From Mycolicibacterium fluoranthenivorans (lineage in GTDB: Bacteria; Actinomycetota; Actinomycetes; Mycobacteriales; Mycobacteriaceae), in assembly GCF_011758805.1 (NCBI RefSeq), contig NZ_JAANOW010000001.1, forward strand, positions 682,001 through 746,000: a stretch of DNA of 64,000 nt, in the 5' to 3' direction. A program made the translations under genes and the position numbers. The number at the start of each line of letters is the position of its first letter. The stretch's first letter is position 1. Positions 8,393 to 16,498 of this stretch are shown here, in pieces. Below the pieces are notes generated by a model, which worked only from the letters and a program-made list of their open reading frames with translations, was not told where the DNA came from and did no database searches.

Positions 8393-9060
8393 TAGAGGCC
8401 CACCTTTGCCGTGATCGTGCCGAACCTGCTGTTGCGCGGGCATTCCCGGCGCACCGCATCGATGTCTGCGAGGTTGTCCACGTCCGACAGCGTGGTGAGT
8501 AGGCGCACATCCAGTCCGGTGTCGGCAAGTGCGCGTAGCGTTACAGCGCCGGTGTCGGGCCGCGACATCGGCACGGTACGTAGGCACCCTGCCGCGGCAG
8601 GATCGTGCAGCCCCAGCGCCCACCAGCCGCCGTCCTGCGCCGGGCCCAGCACCGCCGGCGCTTCCAGTAGCGCTGCGGCGCATTCCTCGATCAACTCGGC
8701 GCTCACCTGCGGGGTGTCCATCCCGATCTGCAGCACCGGGTAGCCGGCGGCACCCGCATCGAGGTGGGCGTTGGCCAGCCGGTGGGCGAAGTCCGTCCCT
8801 CGTTGGGCGATCACGGTGAACGCCGTCAGCTGGGAGCGGATCGCGGGGCCGCTGCGGGCGAGATTCAGATCGCCCGTCAGCGCTACCGTGCGGGCGGCCA
8901 CCCGTGCGGCGGCCACCGTGTCGAGCGTGTCCTGCAGCGCCGCCGCGGCGATATCAGCGGCCAGTTCGTTGCCGACGGCGGCGGCCAGTCGGGTCTTGGC
9001 CTGCCCGGGTACCGGTGCTTTGGCCACCACCAAGACGTCCACCGGAAGTGTCCGGTTCAT
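8392..9060 (-). CDS. DUF2064 / TIGR04282-type glycosyltransferase-like protein
   Basis: 222-residue protein of the GT-A-like family recognised by VVAKAPVPGQAKTRL near the N-terminus, then GMDTPQVS and QDGGWWALGL. The fold resembles nucleotidyltransferases such as CofC and MobA, so transfer of a nucleotide or sugar-nucleotide is likely, but the reaction is not established. The start ATG at 9060 overlaps the TGA of the GT2 gene. In many bacteria this family is found next to a GT2 glycosyltransferase, as here (recalled, not searched). Confidence 0.85.
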   Translation of the reverse strand: MNRTLPVDVLVVAKAPVPGQAKTRLAAAVGNELAADIAAAALQDTLDTVAAARVAARTVALTGDLNLARSGPAIRSQLTAFTVIAQRGTDFAHRLANAHLDAGAAGYPVLQIGMDTPQVSAELIEECAAALLEAPAVLGPAQDGGWWALGLHDPAAAGCLRTVPMSRPDTGAVTLRALADTGLDVRLLTTLSDVDNLADIDAVRRECPRNSRFGTITAKVGL

Positions 9061-9713
9061 GAGATCACCCGCCAAAAGTCCAGCGCCGCAATGATGCTTC
9101 CGCGCATCGATCCGCTCACCTTGGACACGCCGCCGGTGCGGGAACGGTAGACGACATCGCGTTCGGTCACCTGCCAGCGTGCCTGCGCGGCGCGCACGAG
9201 GAGTTCCAGCGGATACCCGGATCGTCGGTCGGTGACACCCAGATCCAGTAGTGCGTCGCGGCGGGCCACCCGCATCGGGGCGATGTCGTGCACCGGAAGA
9301 CCGTGGCGGGTCCGCAGTCGCCAGCACACCGCTGCCGTACCCAGCCGCGCGTGCCACGGCCACCGGGTACCCGGCTCCCGCCGGCGCCGCCCCACCGCGA
9401 GGTCGGCGCCGGCGGCGATATCGGCCACCAGTGCGGGCAGCGCCGCCGGGTCCAGCGAACCGTCGCCGTCGAGCACCGCGACGAGTGGAGTGCGGGCCGC
9501 GACCACGCCGGCGTGCACCGCCGCGCCGTACCCGGGCCGCGGTTCGGCGACGACCTGGGCGCCGTGCTGCGCTGCGACCAGGGCGGTGTCGTCCGTGCTG
9601 TTGTTGTCCACGACCAGGCAGCGGTATCCGACCGGCACAGCGGCGAGCACGGCAGGAAGTGATGCGGCCTCGTTGAGGCACGGCAGCACGACGGTGACTG
9701 TCGGTCCGGACAT
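9057..9713 (-). CDS. Family 2 glycosyltransferase
   Basis: 218-residue cytoplasmic GT-A enzyme. Seen: TVVLPCLNEAASLP, the nucleotide-binding VVDNNSTDDT, the metal-binding DGDGSLDP, and a late acceptor region with RSGYPLELLVRA. It lacks membrane segments. It is the first gene of the five-gene minus-strand operon. ATG at 9713 is preferred to the in-frame ATG at 9761 because the family starts right at the TVVLP strand. The donor and acceptor are unknown. Confidence 0.88.
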   Translation of the reverse strand: MSGPTVTVVLPCLNEAASLPAVLAAVPVGYRCLVVDNNSTDDTALVAAQHGAQVVAEPRPGYGAAVHAGVVAARTPLVAVLDGDGSLDPAALPALVADIAAGADLAVGRRRREPGTRWPWHARLGTAAVCWRLRTRHGLPVHDIAPMRVARRDALLDLGVTDRRSGYPLELLVRAAQARWQVTERDVVYRSRTGGVSKVSGSMRGSIIAALDFWRVIS

Positions 9714-9816
9714 ACCCCGACGGTAGGCCCGGCCGACCAGCATGGGGAAGGGCCCAATCATGACGACTTCGTGACATCCATGCAGGTAGCGCTCATACCC
9801 GGCTACTGTCGATGGC

Positions 9817-10518
9817 GTGACGAGGGTGCTGATCGCCGACGACGACCCGGTCGTACTCGATGTCGTCCGGCGGTATCTGGAGCGCGACGGTCACCAGGTC
9901 TCGGTGGCTCGCGACGGATCAGAGGCACTGCGGATGCTTGACACCCAACAGGTCGACCTGGCCGTGCTCGATCTGATGATGCCCGGCCCTGACGGCCTCA
10001 CGTTGTGCCGAAGCGTGCGCAGCGGTGCGGACTCCGGACTGCCCATCATCTTGTTGACCGCGCTGGGCGAGGAGGACGACCGTATCGCCGGCCTTGAAGC
10101 CGGGGCCGACGACTACCTCACCAAACCGTTCAGCCCGCGCGAGCTGGCTCTGCGGGTGCGCTCTGTGCTTCGGCGCGCACCCGCCTCCACAGTCGCCCCT
10201 GCCCTCTTCCGCAGCGGTGGTCTGACGGTGTCCACGGCGGCCCGGTCGGTCACCGTCGATGGTGCGCCGGTGAGCATCACCAGCCGCGAATTCGATCTGC
10301 TGGCGTTCCTGATCTCGCATCCCGGCACCGTGTACTCGCGTGAGCAGCTGCTGAAACTGGTGTGGCAGTGGGACTTCGGTGACTTGTCGACAGTGACGGT
10401 GCACATCAAGAGGTTGCGGGCCAAACTCGGTGACCAGCACCGCGTGCAGACGGTATGGGGGCGGGGCTATCTCTGGGGCGCGCCGGAACAGGAAGGTGGC
10501 GGTCATGCCGTCAGCTGA
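9817..10518 (+). CDS. OmpR-family response regulator
   Basis: 233-residue DNA-binding regulator. Receiver domain: acidic IADDDP, phospho-Asp in VLDLMMPGPDG, LLTA and the Lys in DDYLTKPF. The C-terminal winged helix spans about residues 130-225 (ITSREFDLLAFLISHPG, VTVHIKRLRAKLGD). It starts with GTG and its end overlaps the kinase gene by 14 bases, so the two form one unit. It is divergent from the glycosyltransferase operon with about 100 bases between them, so that operon and the downstream epimerase are the obvious candidate targets (inference). Confidence 0.93.
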   Translation: MTRVLIADDDPVVLDVVRRYLERDGHQVSVARDGSEALRMLDTQQVDLAVLDLMMPGPDGLTLCRSVRSGADSGLPIILLTALGEEDDRIAGLEAGADDYLTKPFSPRELALRVRSVLRRAPASTVAPALFRSGGLTVSTAARSVTVDGAPVSITSREFDLLAFLISHPGTVYSREQLLKLVWQWDFGDLSTVTVHIKRLRAKLGDQHRVQTVWGRGYLWGAPEQEGGGHAVS

Positions 10519-11542
10519 CGTGTGGGAGATCATCGGTTGGGCGCTGGCCTGTTCGGTGCCGGTGGTCCTCGCCGGTGCGGTGATCATCCGGTTCGCGCGG
10601 TCATGGTCACTGGCGCTGAGCATGGTGGCACTGGTCCTCATTCCCACTTTGGCCACGTTCACCGGTGTCCTGGGCGCGAGCGGATTCATGATCACCGAGA
10701 CCTTCGAGCGCACTGCGGTCGTGCTGGTCATCGTGTCGGTGGTCACGATCCCGGCGGCCGTGATGCTGGCCCGCTACCAAGCCCGTCGCACCGTGTGGGA
10801 ACGAGAGATCCGCGATTCCGAGCGGGCGGCCGAGCAGTCGCGCCGGCGGCTGGTGGCCTTCGTCAGCCACGACCTGCGCACCCCGCTGGCAGGTATTCGC
10901 GCGGTGGCCGAGGCGATCTCGGACGGACTGGTCGAACCCGGCGAGATCCGGAGGCACGCCGAACACATCGAGCAGGAGTCGATCCGCCTGGCCGATATGG
11001 TCGACGACCTTTTCGAGATGTCCAAGATCAACGCGGGCGCCGTACAGCCCGCCCACGACACCGTGGCACTGGACGAGGTGGTCGACGATGTGGTGGCCAC
11101 CCACCGGATCGCGGCCGAACGAGCTGGTGTGCTGTTGCGGGCCAGCCTTCCCCCTGAACCCGTCCGCGTGGTCGGTAGTGATCGCGCGTTGGTGCGCGTG
11201 TTGTCGAATCTGGTGGCCAACGCCATTGCGCACACACCCGAAGGAGGTCATGTCGAACTGACACTGGGCCGCGACGAGCACGGTGCCTGGGCGCGCGTCG
11301 ACGACACCGGTGTGGGTATCGACGAGAACGATCTCGCCCGCGTCTTCGATGTCGCCTACCGGGGTTCCAACGGCCGTGTGCCGCGGGCCGATTCGTCGCT
11401 GCCCAGCGGATCCGGGCTGGGGCTGGCGATCGCGGCAGGTCTGGTGCAGGCTCATCGCGGGACCCTGTCCGCACACAATCTGGGCACCGGGGCACGGTTC
11501 GAGGTGCGTTTACCGCTGGCGGATCACGAAGGCACGCAATGA
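10505..11542 (+). CDS. Membrane sensor histidine kinase
   Basis: 345-residue kinase partnered with the preceding regulator. Three or so membrane segments occupy residues 8-105 with almost no periplasmic domain, which suggests sensing within the membrane. HisKA motif FVSHDLRTPLAG, N-box NLVANAIAHTPEGG, DDTGVGID and GSGLGLAIA follow. The ATG at 10505 is chosen because the upstream extension is the regulator's own coding sequence. Confidence 0.92.
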   Translation: MPSADVWEIIGWALACSVPVVLAGAVIIRFARSWSLALSMVALVLIPTLATFTGVLGASGFMITETFERTAVVLVIVSVVTIPAAVMLARYQARRTVWEREIRDSERAAEQSRRRLVAFVSHDLRTPLAGIRAVAEAISDGLVEPGEIRRHAEHIEQESIRLADMVDDLFEMSKINAGAVQPAHDTVALDEVVDDVVATHRIAAERAGVLLRASLPPEPVRVVGSDRALVRVLSNLVANAIAHTPEGGHVELTLGRDEHGAWARVDDTGVGIDENDLARVFDVAYRGSNGRVPRADSSLPSGSGLGLAIAAGLVQAHRGTLSAHNLGTGARFEVRLPLADHEGTQ

Positions 11543-11555
11543 TTCTCACGACATC

Positions 11556-12614
11556 ATGAGGGTGCTTCTCACGGGGGCGGCGGGATTCATCGGCAGCCGG
11601 ATCGCCGCGGCGCTGAGCGCCTCCGGGCATGACGTCGTCGCCGTCGACGCGATGCTCGCTGCGGCGCACGGTCCCGGCGCGGCGCTGCCGGCGGGCTGCA
11701 CGCAGCTCGATGTGCGCGATGCAGACGGATTGGCCCGGGTCCTGCAGGGTGTCGACGTGGTGTGTCACCAGGCGGCCGTCGTCGGGGCGGGGGTGGACGC
11801 ATCCGATGCCCCTGCCTATGGCGCGCACAACGATTACGCGACCACCGTCCTGTTGGCGCAGATGTACGCCGCGGGGTGCCGCAGACTGGTGCTGGCGTCA
11901 TCGATGGTGGTCTACGGACAGGGGCGCTACCGCTGTGCGGTGCACGGCGCCGTCGACCCGCTGCCGCGCACCACCATCGATTTGGATGCGGGCGTGTTCG
12001 ACCATCGCTGCCCGGCCGGTGGAGAGACCCTCCAGTGGTGTTCGGTCGACGAAGGGCAACCGCTGCGGCCGCGCAGCCTGTACGCCGCCAGCAAGACCGC
12101 CCAGGAGAACTATGCACTGGCGTGGGCTGAGGCCACCGACTCCACGGTCATCGCGTTGCGCTATCACAACGTCTACGGGCCGGGCATGCCGCGTGACACT
12201 CCGTACTCGGGTGTGGCGGCGATCTTCCGGTCCGCTCTCGAAGCCGGACGGGTGCCCGCGGTCTACGAGGACGGTGGGCAGATGCGGGATTTCGTGCACG
12301 TCGCGGATGTCGCGGCGGCCAACGTGGCTGCGGTCACCGCCTGCGCCGGACCGCAACGCGCGCACTTCGCGGCGTACAACGTGTGCTCGGGCCGTCCGGT
12401 CTCGATCATGGAGGTCGCCCAATGGCTGTGCGCCGCCCGTGGCGGCCCGGGACCGGAAGTGACGGGGCGTTACCGCAGCGGCGACGTCCGCCATATCGTC
12501 GCCGACCCCGCCCGGGCAGCCGCGGAGATCGGGTTTCGCGCCGCGATCGACCCGGCCACCGGGCTGACGGAATTTGCGTTCGCGCCGCTGCGCGGAACTC
12601 CTGGCTTGTCTTAA
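11556..12614 (+). CDS. NAD-dependent sugar-nucleotide epimerase/dehydratase
   Basis: 352-residue extended short-chain dehydrogenase. N-terminal Rossmann motif TGAAGFIGS, substrate-side VCHQAAVVGAG, the serine stretch LASSMVVYG and the catalytic YAASK follow the usual order, then YHNVYGPGMP. Members convert UDP- or GDP-sugars. It starts 13 bases after the kinase stop, so it is likely co-transcribed with the two-component pair, tying that system to surface glycan metabolism (inference). Exact sugar unknown. Confidence 0.88.
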   Translation: MRVLLTGAAGFIGSRIAAALSASGHDVVAVDAMLAAAHGPGAALPAGCTQLDVRDADGLARVLQGVDVVCHQAAVVGAGVDASDAPAYGAHNDYATTVLLAQMYAAGCRRLVLASSMVVYGQGRYRCAVHGAVDPLPRTTIDLDAGVFDHRCPAGGETLQWCSVDEGQPLRPRSLYAASKTAQENYALAWAEATDSTVIALRYHNVYGPGMPRDTPYSGVAAIFRSALEAGRVPAVYEDGGQMRDFVHVADVAAANVAAVTACAGPQRAHFAAYNVCSGRPVSIMEVAQWLCAARGGPGPEVTGRYRSGDVRHIVADPARAAAEIGFRAAIDPATGLTEFAFAPLRGTPGLS

Positions 12615-12624
12615 GCGAGCGACC

Positions 12625-12641
12625 GACCCGGGCGCCGGGTC
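12625..12641. terminator. GC-rich hairpin between convergent genes
   Basis: GACCCGG (12625-12631), three-base loop, CCGGGTC (12635-12641), 11 bases after the epimerase stop. There is no T-run. It may terminate both the epimerase and the convergent regulator. Confidence 0.5.
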
Positions 12642-12742
12642 GATACTGGGCGGCCGCGCAGTCGTGTGAACAGTCCGACGACCATGGACCGGCGCATTGA
12701 GCCGGCGGCACCTGGATCGCAGGGCGTGGAAGGTTTCGTCGG

Positions 12743-13822
12743 CTAGCGGTGGATGCCGGTGGTACGGAATCGGCTTCGATATGTGCTGGGTGAGACCCCG
12801 AGAGCGCGCCGAAAGGCGCGCCGCATGGTGTCCGCAGACCCGAAGCCGGCCCGGCGCGCGACGGCTTCCTGACCGTGATCTCCGGTCGCCAGTAGCACTT
12901 TCGCCGCCTCGAGTCGCGCCTGTTCGACGAACCGGGCCGGAGTCAAGCCGACCTGATCGTGAAACATGCGTACCAGGTGTCGTTCGCTGACCGCGGCACG
13001 CTCAGCCATCGCCGCGATCGAATGATCGGCGCCCGGGTCGGCAACCACCGAGTCGAGGATCTCGCGAAGTCCACTCTCGACCGGCAGCGCAGCCTCGGTC
13101 CAGACGCTGAACTGGGCTTGACCGCCGGGGCGCTGCAAGAACACCACCATCCAACGCGCCACCCGCCGGGCCACGTCGGGACCGTAATCGCTTTCCACCA
13201 TGGCCAGGCCGAGGTCGATGCCCGCGCTGATTCCTGCCCCGGTGATGTACGGCCCGTCCTGGACGAACAGCGAGTCCGGCACCACTTCGATCTCGGGATA
13301 TGTACGCGCCAGCTCCTGGCAGTGCGCCCAATGCGTGGTCGCCCGGCGGCCGTCCAGTAGACCGAGCGAGGCCAGCACGAATGCGCCGGTGCACACCGAG
13401 GCGACCCGCCGGGCCCGCGGCGCCAGTTCACCCACCATCTGCAATGCCGCCGCAACGACGTCCGGCGTCTGCTCTTCGGGGATATCGTGCTCGCCGGGCG
13501 TGAATGAGAAGTCGGGCGGCACCCCGCCAGGGACGATCAGTGTGTCGATCCGGTCGGGCACCTCGGCCAGCGACATATCGACCTTCAATGAGACGAACGA
13601 CGTCGTGTCGACGGCCTCGCCTGTGGGCGAGGCCAAGATCACCCGGTAGTGCGCTCCGAAATCATTTGCCCGGGCGAATATTTCGAGTGGCGCGGCGACA
13701 TCCTGCAGCGTCACCTTGTCGTACAACGCGAACACGACGATCTTGGGCGCCTTGGATCCCCGCGCTTTCGCGGGTTGGCGCCCTGCGGCGGATAGCCGCG
13801 CTGAGCTGCGCGTGTCCGACAC
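12743..13822 (-). CDS. GlxA-family transcriptional regulator (DJ-1/PfpI plus AraC)
   Basis: 359 residues. The N-terminal DJ-1/PfpI-like domain (about 25-195) carries ASVCTGAFVLASLGLLDG with the nucleophile-elbow Cys and a following TTHW; in regulators this domain is usually a ligand sensor, not an enzyme. Two AraC helix-turn-helix units fill the C-terminus (AAMAERAAVSERHLVRMF and the RRAGFGSADTMRRAF segment). It is divergent from the nitrile hydratase operon across a 245-base gap with an inverted repeat, so it is the likely local regulator (inference). Confidence 0.88.
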   Translation of the reverse strand: MSDTRSSARLSAAGRQPAKARGSKAPKIVVFALYDKVTLQDVAAPLEIFARANDFGAHYRVILASPTGEAVDTTSFVSLKVDMSLAEVPDRIDTLIVPGGVPPDFSFTPGEHDIPEEQTPDVVAAALQMVGELAPRARRVASVCTGAFVLASLGLLDGRRATTHWAHCQELARTYPEIEVVPDSLFVQDGPYITGAGISAGIDLGLAMVESDYGPDVARRVARWMVVFLQRPGGQAQFSVWTEAALPVESGLREILDSVVADPGADHSIAAMAERAAVSERHLVRMFHDQVGLTPARFVEQARLEAAKVLLATGDHGQEAVARRAGFGSADTMRRAFRRALGVSPSTYRSRFRTTGIHR

Positions 13823-13919
13823 CCGGTGATGTCCTTTCCTGGCCCCCAGCCGAGGTGACAGTCAACGTAGCGGCAGACGGGTACGACGGCAACGGGGGCG
13901 GAGCCCAGAACAGTGCCAA

Positions 13920-13948
13920 GTCCGGAATTGCGCGATTCGTGTCCGGAC
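13920..13948. promoter_or_regulatory. Inverted repeat in the nitrile hydratase promoter region
   Basis: GTCCGGA (13920-13926) and TCCGGAC (13942-13948) with a 15-base spacer, between the GlxA-type regulator and the DUF1097/nitrile hydratase operon. Candidate operator; no experimental analogue known to me. Confidence 0.35.
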
Positions 13949-14013
13949 CTGACGGACGGAGCAATCCATGTGTAACACCGCTGAAACCCACTGGCGCAAA
14001 GCTGATTTCAGCC

Positions 14014-14041
14014 TAGCTCGCTCCGAAGCCGAAGCGAGCTA
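14014..14041 (+). promoter_or_regulatory. Stem-loop before the nitrile hydratase operon
   Basis: Nine-base perfect stem TAGCTCGCT (14014-14022) with AGCGAGCTA (14033-14041) and a ten-base loop, ending 26 bases before the ATG of the first gene and just upstream of its GAAGGTGAG ribosome site. It could be an attenuator, a leader structure or an operator. It does not look like a cobalamin riboswitch. Confidence 0.4.
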
Positions 14042-14067
14042 TCCCCTCAGATTTCCGAAGGTGAGCC

Positions 14068-14589
14068 ATGGATTCTCGAACAGCCTTGACGCTGAGCATC
14101 GGCGTGCTTGGCGGCGTGGCAGTCGCATTCACTGCTGAAGTCATCACAGTGCCCATCTGGGTGGTGTTCCTGGCCTGGGCGTCGTTTTTCTTCGTCGGCG
14201 GCGGCGTGGCCGGCTGGGTCCGTTCGGTCTCGTCGAATCTCGTCGGTGTGGTGATCGCTTCCGCCAGCCTGTATGCCGCCCATCTGATGGGCGGCGGCCT
14301 GCTGGTCACTGCCGTCGCCGTGGGCGTCGGCAGTGCAGTGATGGTGCAGGCGTCCTGGGTGCCGCTGCTGGCCACCACCCCGGCCGTCGTCGTTGGATTT
14401 GCCTCCACGGTGTCGACGGTCGCCGGGCGGGGCAATGACATCACCGTGACCACCATCTCGCACCCCGGCCTGGTCGCCGCCGTGGCCTGTGTCCTCGGCG
14501 CATCGTTCGGTTTCTTCTCCGAATACCTCGCGACGGTCATGACCAAGAAGTCCGTTGTGACCCCATCCACAGAAGGAAGCCCTGCCTGA
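14068..14589 (+). CDS. DUF1097 membrane protein, first gene of nitrile hydratase operon
   Basis: 173-residue protein with five or six membrane segments and the overall pattern of DUF1097 (YcdZ-type) proteins: FTAEVITVPIWVVFLAWASFFFVGG near the N-terminus and an HPGLVAAVACVLGASFGFFSEYL end. Function is not established. Its TGA overlaps the ATG of the beta subunit, so it is translated together with the enzyme; a role in entry of nitriles or export of amides is a reasonable guess. Confidence 0.75.
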   Translation: MDSRTALTLSIGVLGGVAVAFTAEVITVPIWVVFLAWASFFFVGGGVAGWVRSVSSNLVGVVIASASLYAAHLMGGGLLVTAVAVGVGSAVMVQASWVPLLATTPAVVVGFASTVSTVAGRGNDITVTTISHPGLVAAVACVLGASFGFFSEYLATVMTKKSVVTPSTEGSPA

Positions 14590-15323
14590 TGAAACTGCAG
14601 CACTATCTCGGTGGCCTTGAAGGCCTGCCCGAGCCGCTGACGCTGGAGAAGCGTGTCTTCGTGGAGGACTGGGAGAAACGGATCTTCGGCATCCATGTCG
14701 CGATGATGGGGTTGTCCAACCATCTCGGATCGGCGTTGCCGGAGTACCCGATCGATGAGGTACCCACCGCGTTCAAAGACGAGTGGACGTGGGCCGACCT
14801 GCGCACCGGCGCAGAGGCGATGAACCCGTTCGACTACTTCAAGTTCCGCTATTACGAGAAGTGGTTGGGCGGCATCACCCAGTTCTTCATCGATAAGGGC
14901 TATGTCACCGAAGAGGAACTCGCCGACCGGATTGCCGAACTGACCCCGCCAGCAGGCGAAGACCTGCCGGCCATCGACGATCAGGTGATCGCCTATCTCC
15001 GCCTCGGCGACAGCCCGCGCCGCGACGTCGCGCACCCGAAGTTCGCGGTCGGCTCGCAGGTGCGTATCACCAACGTCCCTGCCGACGCGCACAGCCGACT
15101 GCCGGGATACCTGCGTGAGCGGGTCGGCGTAGTGGAACGGGTCTTCGAGGGCGACTACGGCTACTTCACCCATACCAGCGACGGGATCGGTGACCCGATG
15201 CCGATCTACATCGTCGAATTCGACCCGGCCGAAATCTGGGGCCCACGCGCCGAAGGCGGCCCGTTGAAGCTCTACGCCGAGCTGTTCGAAGCCTATTTGG
15301 CACCGATCGAGGAGGAAGCATGA
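14589..15323 (+). CDS. nthB: Nitrile hydratase beta subunit
   Basis: 244 residues. Pairs with the alpha subunit to hydrate nitriles to amides in the cytoplasm. The N-terminus (MKLQHYLGGLEGL in place of the usual NGxHDxGG), the middle FRYYEKWLGGI and the C-terminal SH3-like barrel (FAVGSQVRI, HSRLPGYLRERVG, YIVEFDPAEIWG) are typical. The beta gene precedes alpha, the order usual for cobalt-type enzymes. Its end overlaps the alpha start (ATGA). Confidence 0.95.
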   Translation: MKLQHYLGGLEGLPEPLTLEKRVFVEDWEKRIFGIHVAMMGLSNHLGSALPEYPIDEVPTAFKDEWTWADLRTGAEAMNPFDYFKFRYYEKWLGGITQFFIDKGYVTEEELADRIAELTPPAGEDLPAIDDQVIAYLRLGDSPRRDVAHPKFAVGSQVRITNVPADAHSRLPGYLRERVGVVERVFEGDYGYFTHTSDGIGDPMPIYIVEFDPAEIWGPRAEGGPLKLYAELFEAYLAPIEEEA

Positions 15324-15940
15324 CCGGCCAGTTCGCCTACCCGCCCGACCGCGAGGAGATCAGCGCCAAACAGGTGACCGCCTTGGAGGCGCTGCTCATC
15401 GAAAAAGGCGTCATCACACCACAAACCGTCGACAAGGTGCTCGCCTACTTCGAGACGGAGATGACCCCACTCAACGGCAAGAAGATCGTCGTCAAGGCGT
15501 GGACCGATCCGGAATTCGCGGCCAAGATCGTCGTCGACACCCCGGCGGCCGTCGCCGAACTGAACCTGCCCGAGGGTATGGCCGGTGCCGAGGGTGAGCA
15601 CCTGCAGGCCGTTGCCAATACGCCCGGGGTGCACAACCTGGTGATCTGCACGCTGTGCTCATGCTTTCCGTGGCCGGTGCTCGGGTTGCCGCCGTACTGG
15701 TACAAGGATCCGACATTCCGGTCGCGGGCCGCGCGGGAGCCGCGCAAGGTGCTCGCCGAGGTCGGAGTCGATCTGCCGGCCGATACCGAAATCAAGGTAT
15801 GGGACTCCAGTGGCCATTCGCGATGGTTCGTCATCCCCGAAAGGCCGGAGGGCACCGAGGATTTCACCGACGAGATGCTGATGGATCTGGTGACCACCGA
15901 GTCGATGATCGGCGTGGCGTTGGCGGGTCCCGCGTCATGA
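15320..15940 (+). CDS. nthA: Nitrile hydratase alpha subunit, cobalt type
   Basis: 206 residues carrying the metal claw VICTLCSCFPWPV (Cys110, Cys113, Ser114, Cys115). Thr between the first Cys pair (CTLCSC) marks the cobalt type, whereas iron enzymes have Ser; the two later Cys are normally oxidised to sulfinic and sulfenic acid. Length and flanks (PPYWYKDPTFRSRAAREPRKVL, DSSGHSRWFVIPERP) are normal. CbtAB and a His-rich accessory protein downstream agree with a cobalt centre. No amidase is adjacent, so the amide must be handled elsewhere. Confidence 0.96.
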   Translation: MTGQFAYPPDREEISAKQVTALEALLIEKGVITPQTVDKVLAYFETEMTPLNGKKIVVKAWTDPEFAAKIVVDTPAAVAELNLPEGMAGAEGEHLQAVANTPGVHNLVICTLCSCFPWPVLGLPPYWYKDPTFRSRAAREPRKVLAEVGVDLPADTEIKVWDSSGHSRWFVIPERPEGTEDFTDEMLMDLVTTESMIGVALAGPAS

Positions 15941-16254
15941 AGTTGCACGAGACCTGCACCACCGACCAGGCTGCCCCTCAGTTCGACCACGAATGGCAGC
16001 GCCGGGCATTCGGGTTGGCCCTCGCGCTCTCGGAGTTCCGGCACTACCCGTGGAGTGAGTTTCAGCAGACGCTGATCGCGACGATCGGGGAGTGGGAAGC
16101 CAGCCCGGAACCCGAACGGGGGCAGTGGGAGTACTACGACCACTGGGTTGCGACGCTCGCGAAGCTCGTCGACCGCCACGAGCTGCTGACCGCCCCGCTG
16201 CTCACCGACGCCAATGATCACGCCATCGCCCACGACCACGATCACGATCACTAG
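15937..16254 (+). CDS. Nitrile hydratase accessory (activator) protein
   Basis: 105 residues. The central EWQRRAFGLALALSEFRHYPWSEFQ and WEYYDHWVATLAKLV segments match the small accessory proteins that escort the alpha subunit and insert the metal. The C-terminus ends in AIAHDHDHDH, a plausible cobalt-binding tail. ATGA overlap with the alpha gene fixes the start and implies coupled synthesis. Confidence 0.88.
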   Translation: MKLHETCTTDQAAPQFDHEWQRRAFGLALALSEFRHYPWSEFQQTLIATIGEWEASPEPERGQWEYYDHWVATLAKLVDRHELLTAPLLTDANDHAIAHDHDHDH

Positions 16255-16273
16255 AACTACGAGGACTTCTGAT

Positions 16274-16498
16274 ATGAACGATGCCAACCCCGCCCTCGGT
16301 GCGCCACTCGCCGACCTGCGTGCAGCAGCTGCAAGCCTCGCCGTACCGGTCCAGCTGGCTGTCCTGACCCTGCTCGCGCTCATCGCCTACTACTTCGTCG
16401 GCTACGACCAAGGCGCAGTGTCCGTGTTCGGTTCGGACACCCACGTTCACGAGTTCGTGCACGACGCGCGACACCTGCTGGGGTTCCCGTGCCACTGA
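16274..16498 (+). CDS. cbtB: CbtB-type cobalt transporter subunit
   Basis: 74 residues with one membrane helix (about 31-47) followed by a His-rich exterior tail, SDTHVHEFVHDARHLLGFPCH, the hallmark of CbtB. It follows the accessory gene by 19 bases and overlaps the start of cbtA. These genes usually serve B12 synthesis; here they serve the hydratase. Confidence 0.9.
   Translation: MNDANPALGAPLADLRAAAASLAVPVQLAVLTLLALIAYYFVGYDQGAVSVFGSDTHVHEFVHDARHLLGFPCH

Noticed and set aside
13823..14067. Cobalamin riboswitch before the cobalt-dependent operon
   Set aside because: No convincing B12-box or matching stem pattern; the only structure is a simple 9-base hairpin.
16255..16273. Separate regulatory element for cbtBA
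   Set aside because: Only 19 bases lie between the accessory gene and cbtB, too short for a riboswitch or promoter of its own.
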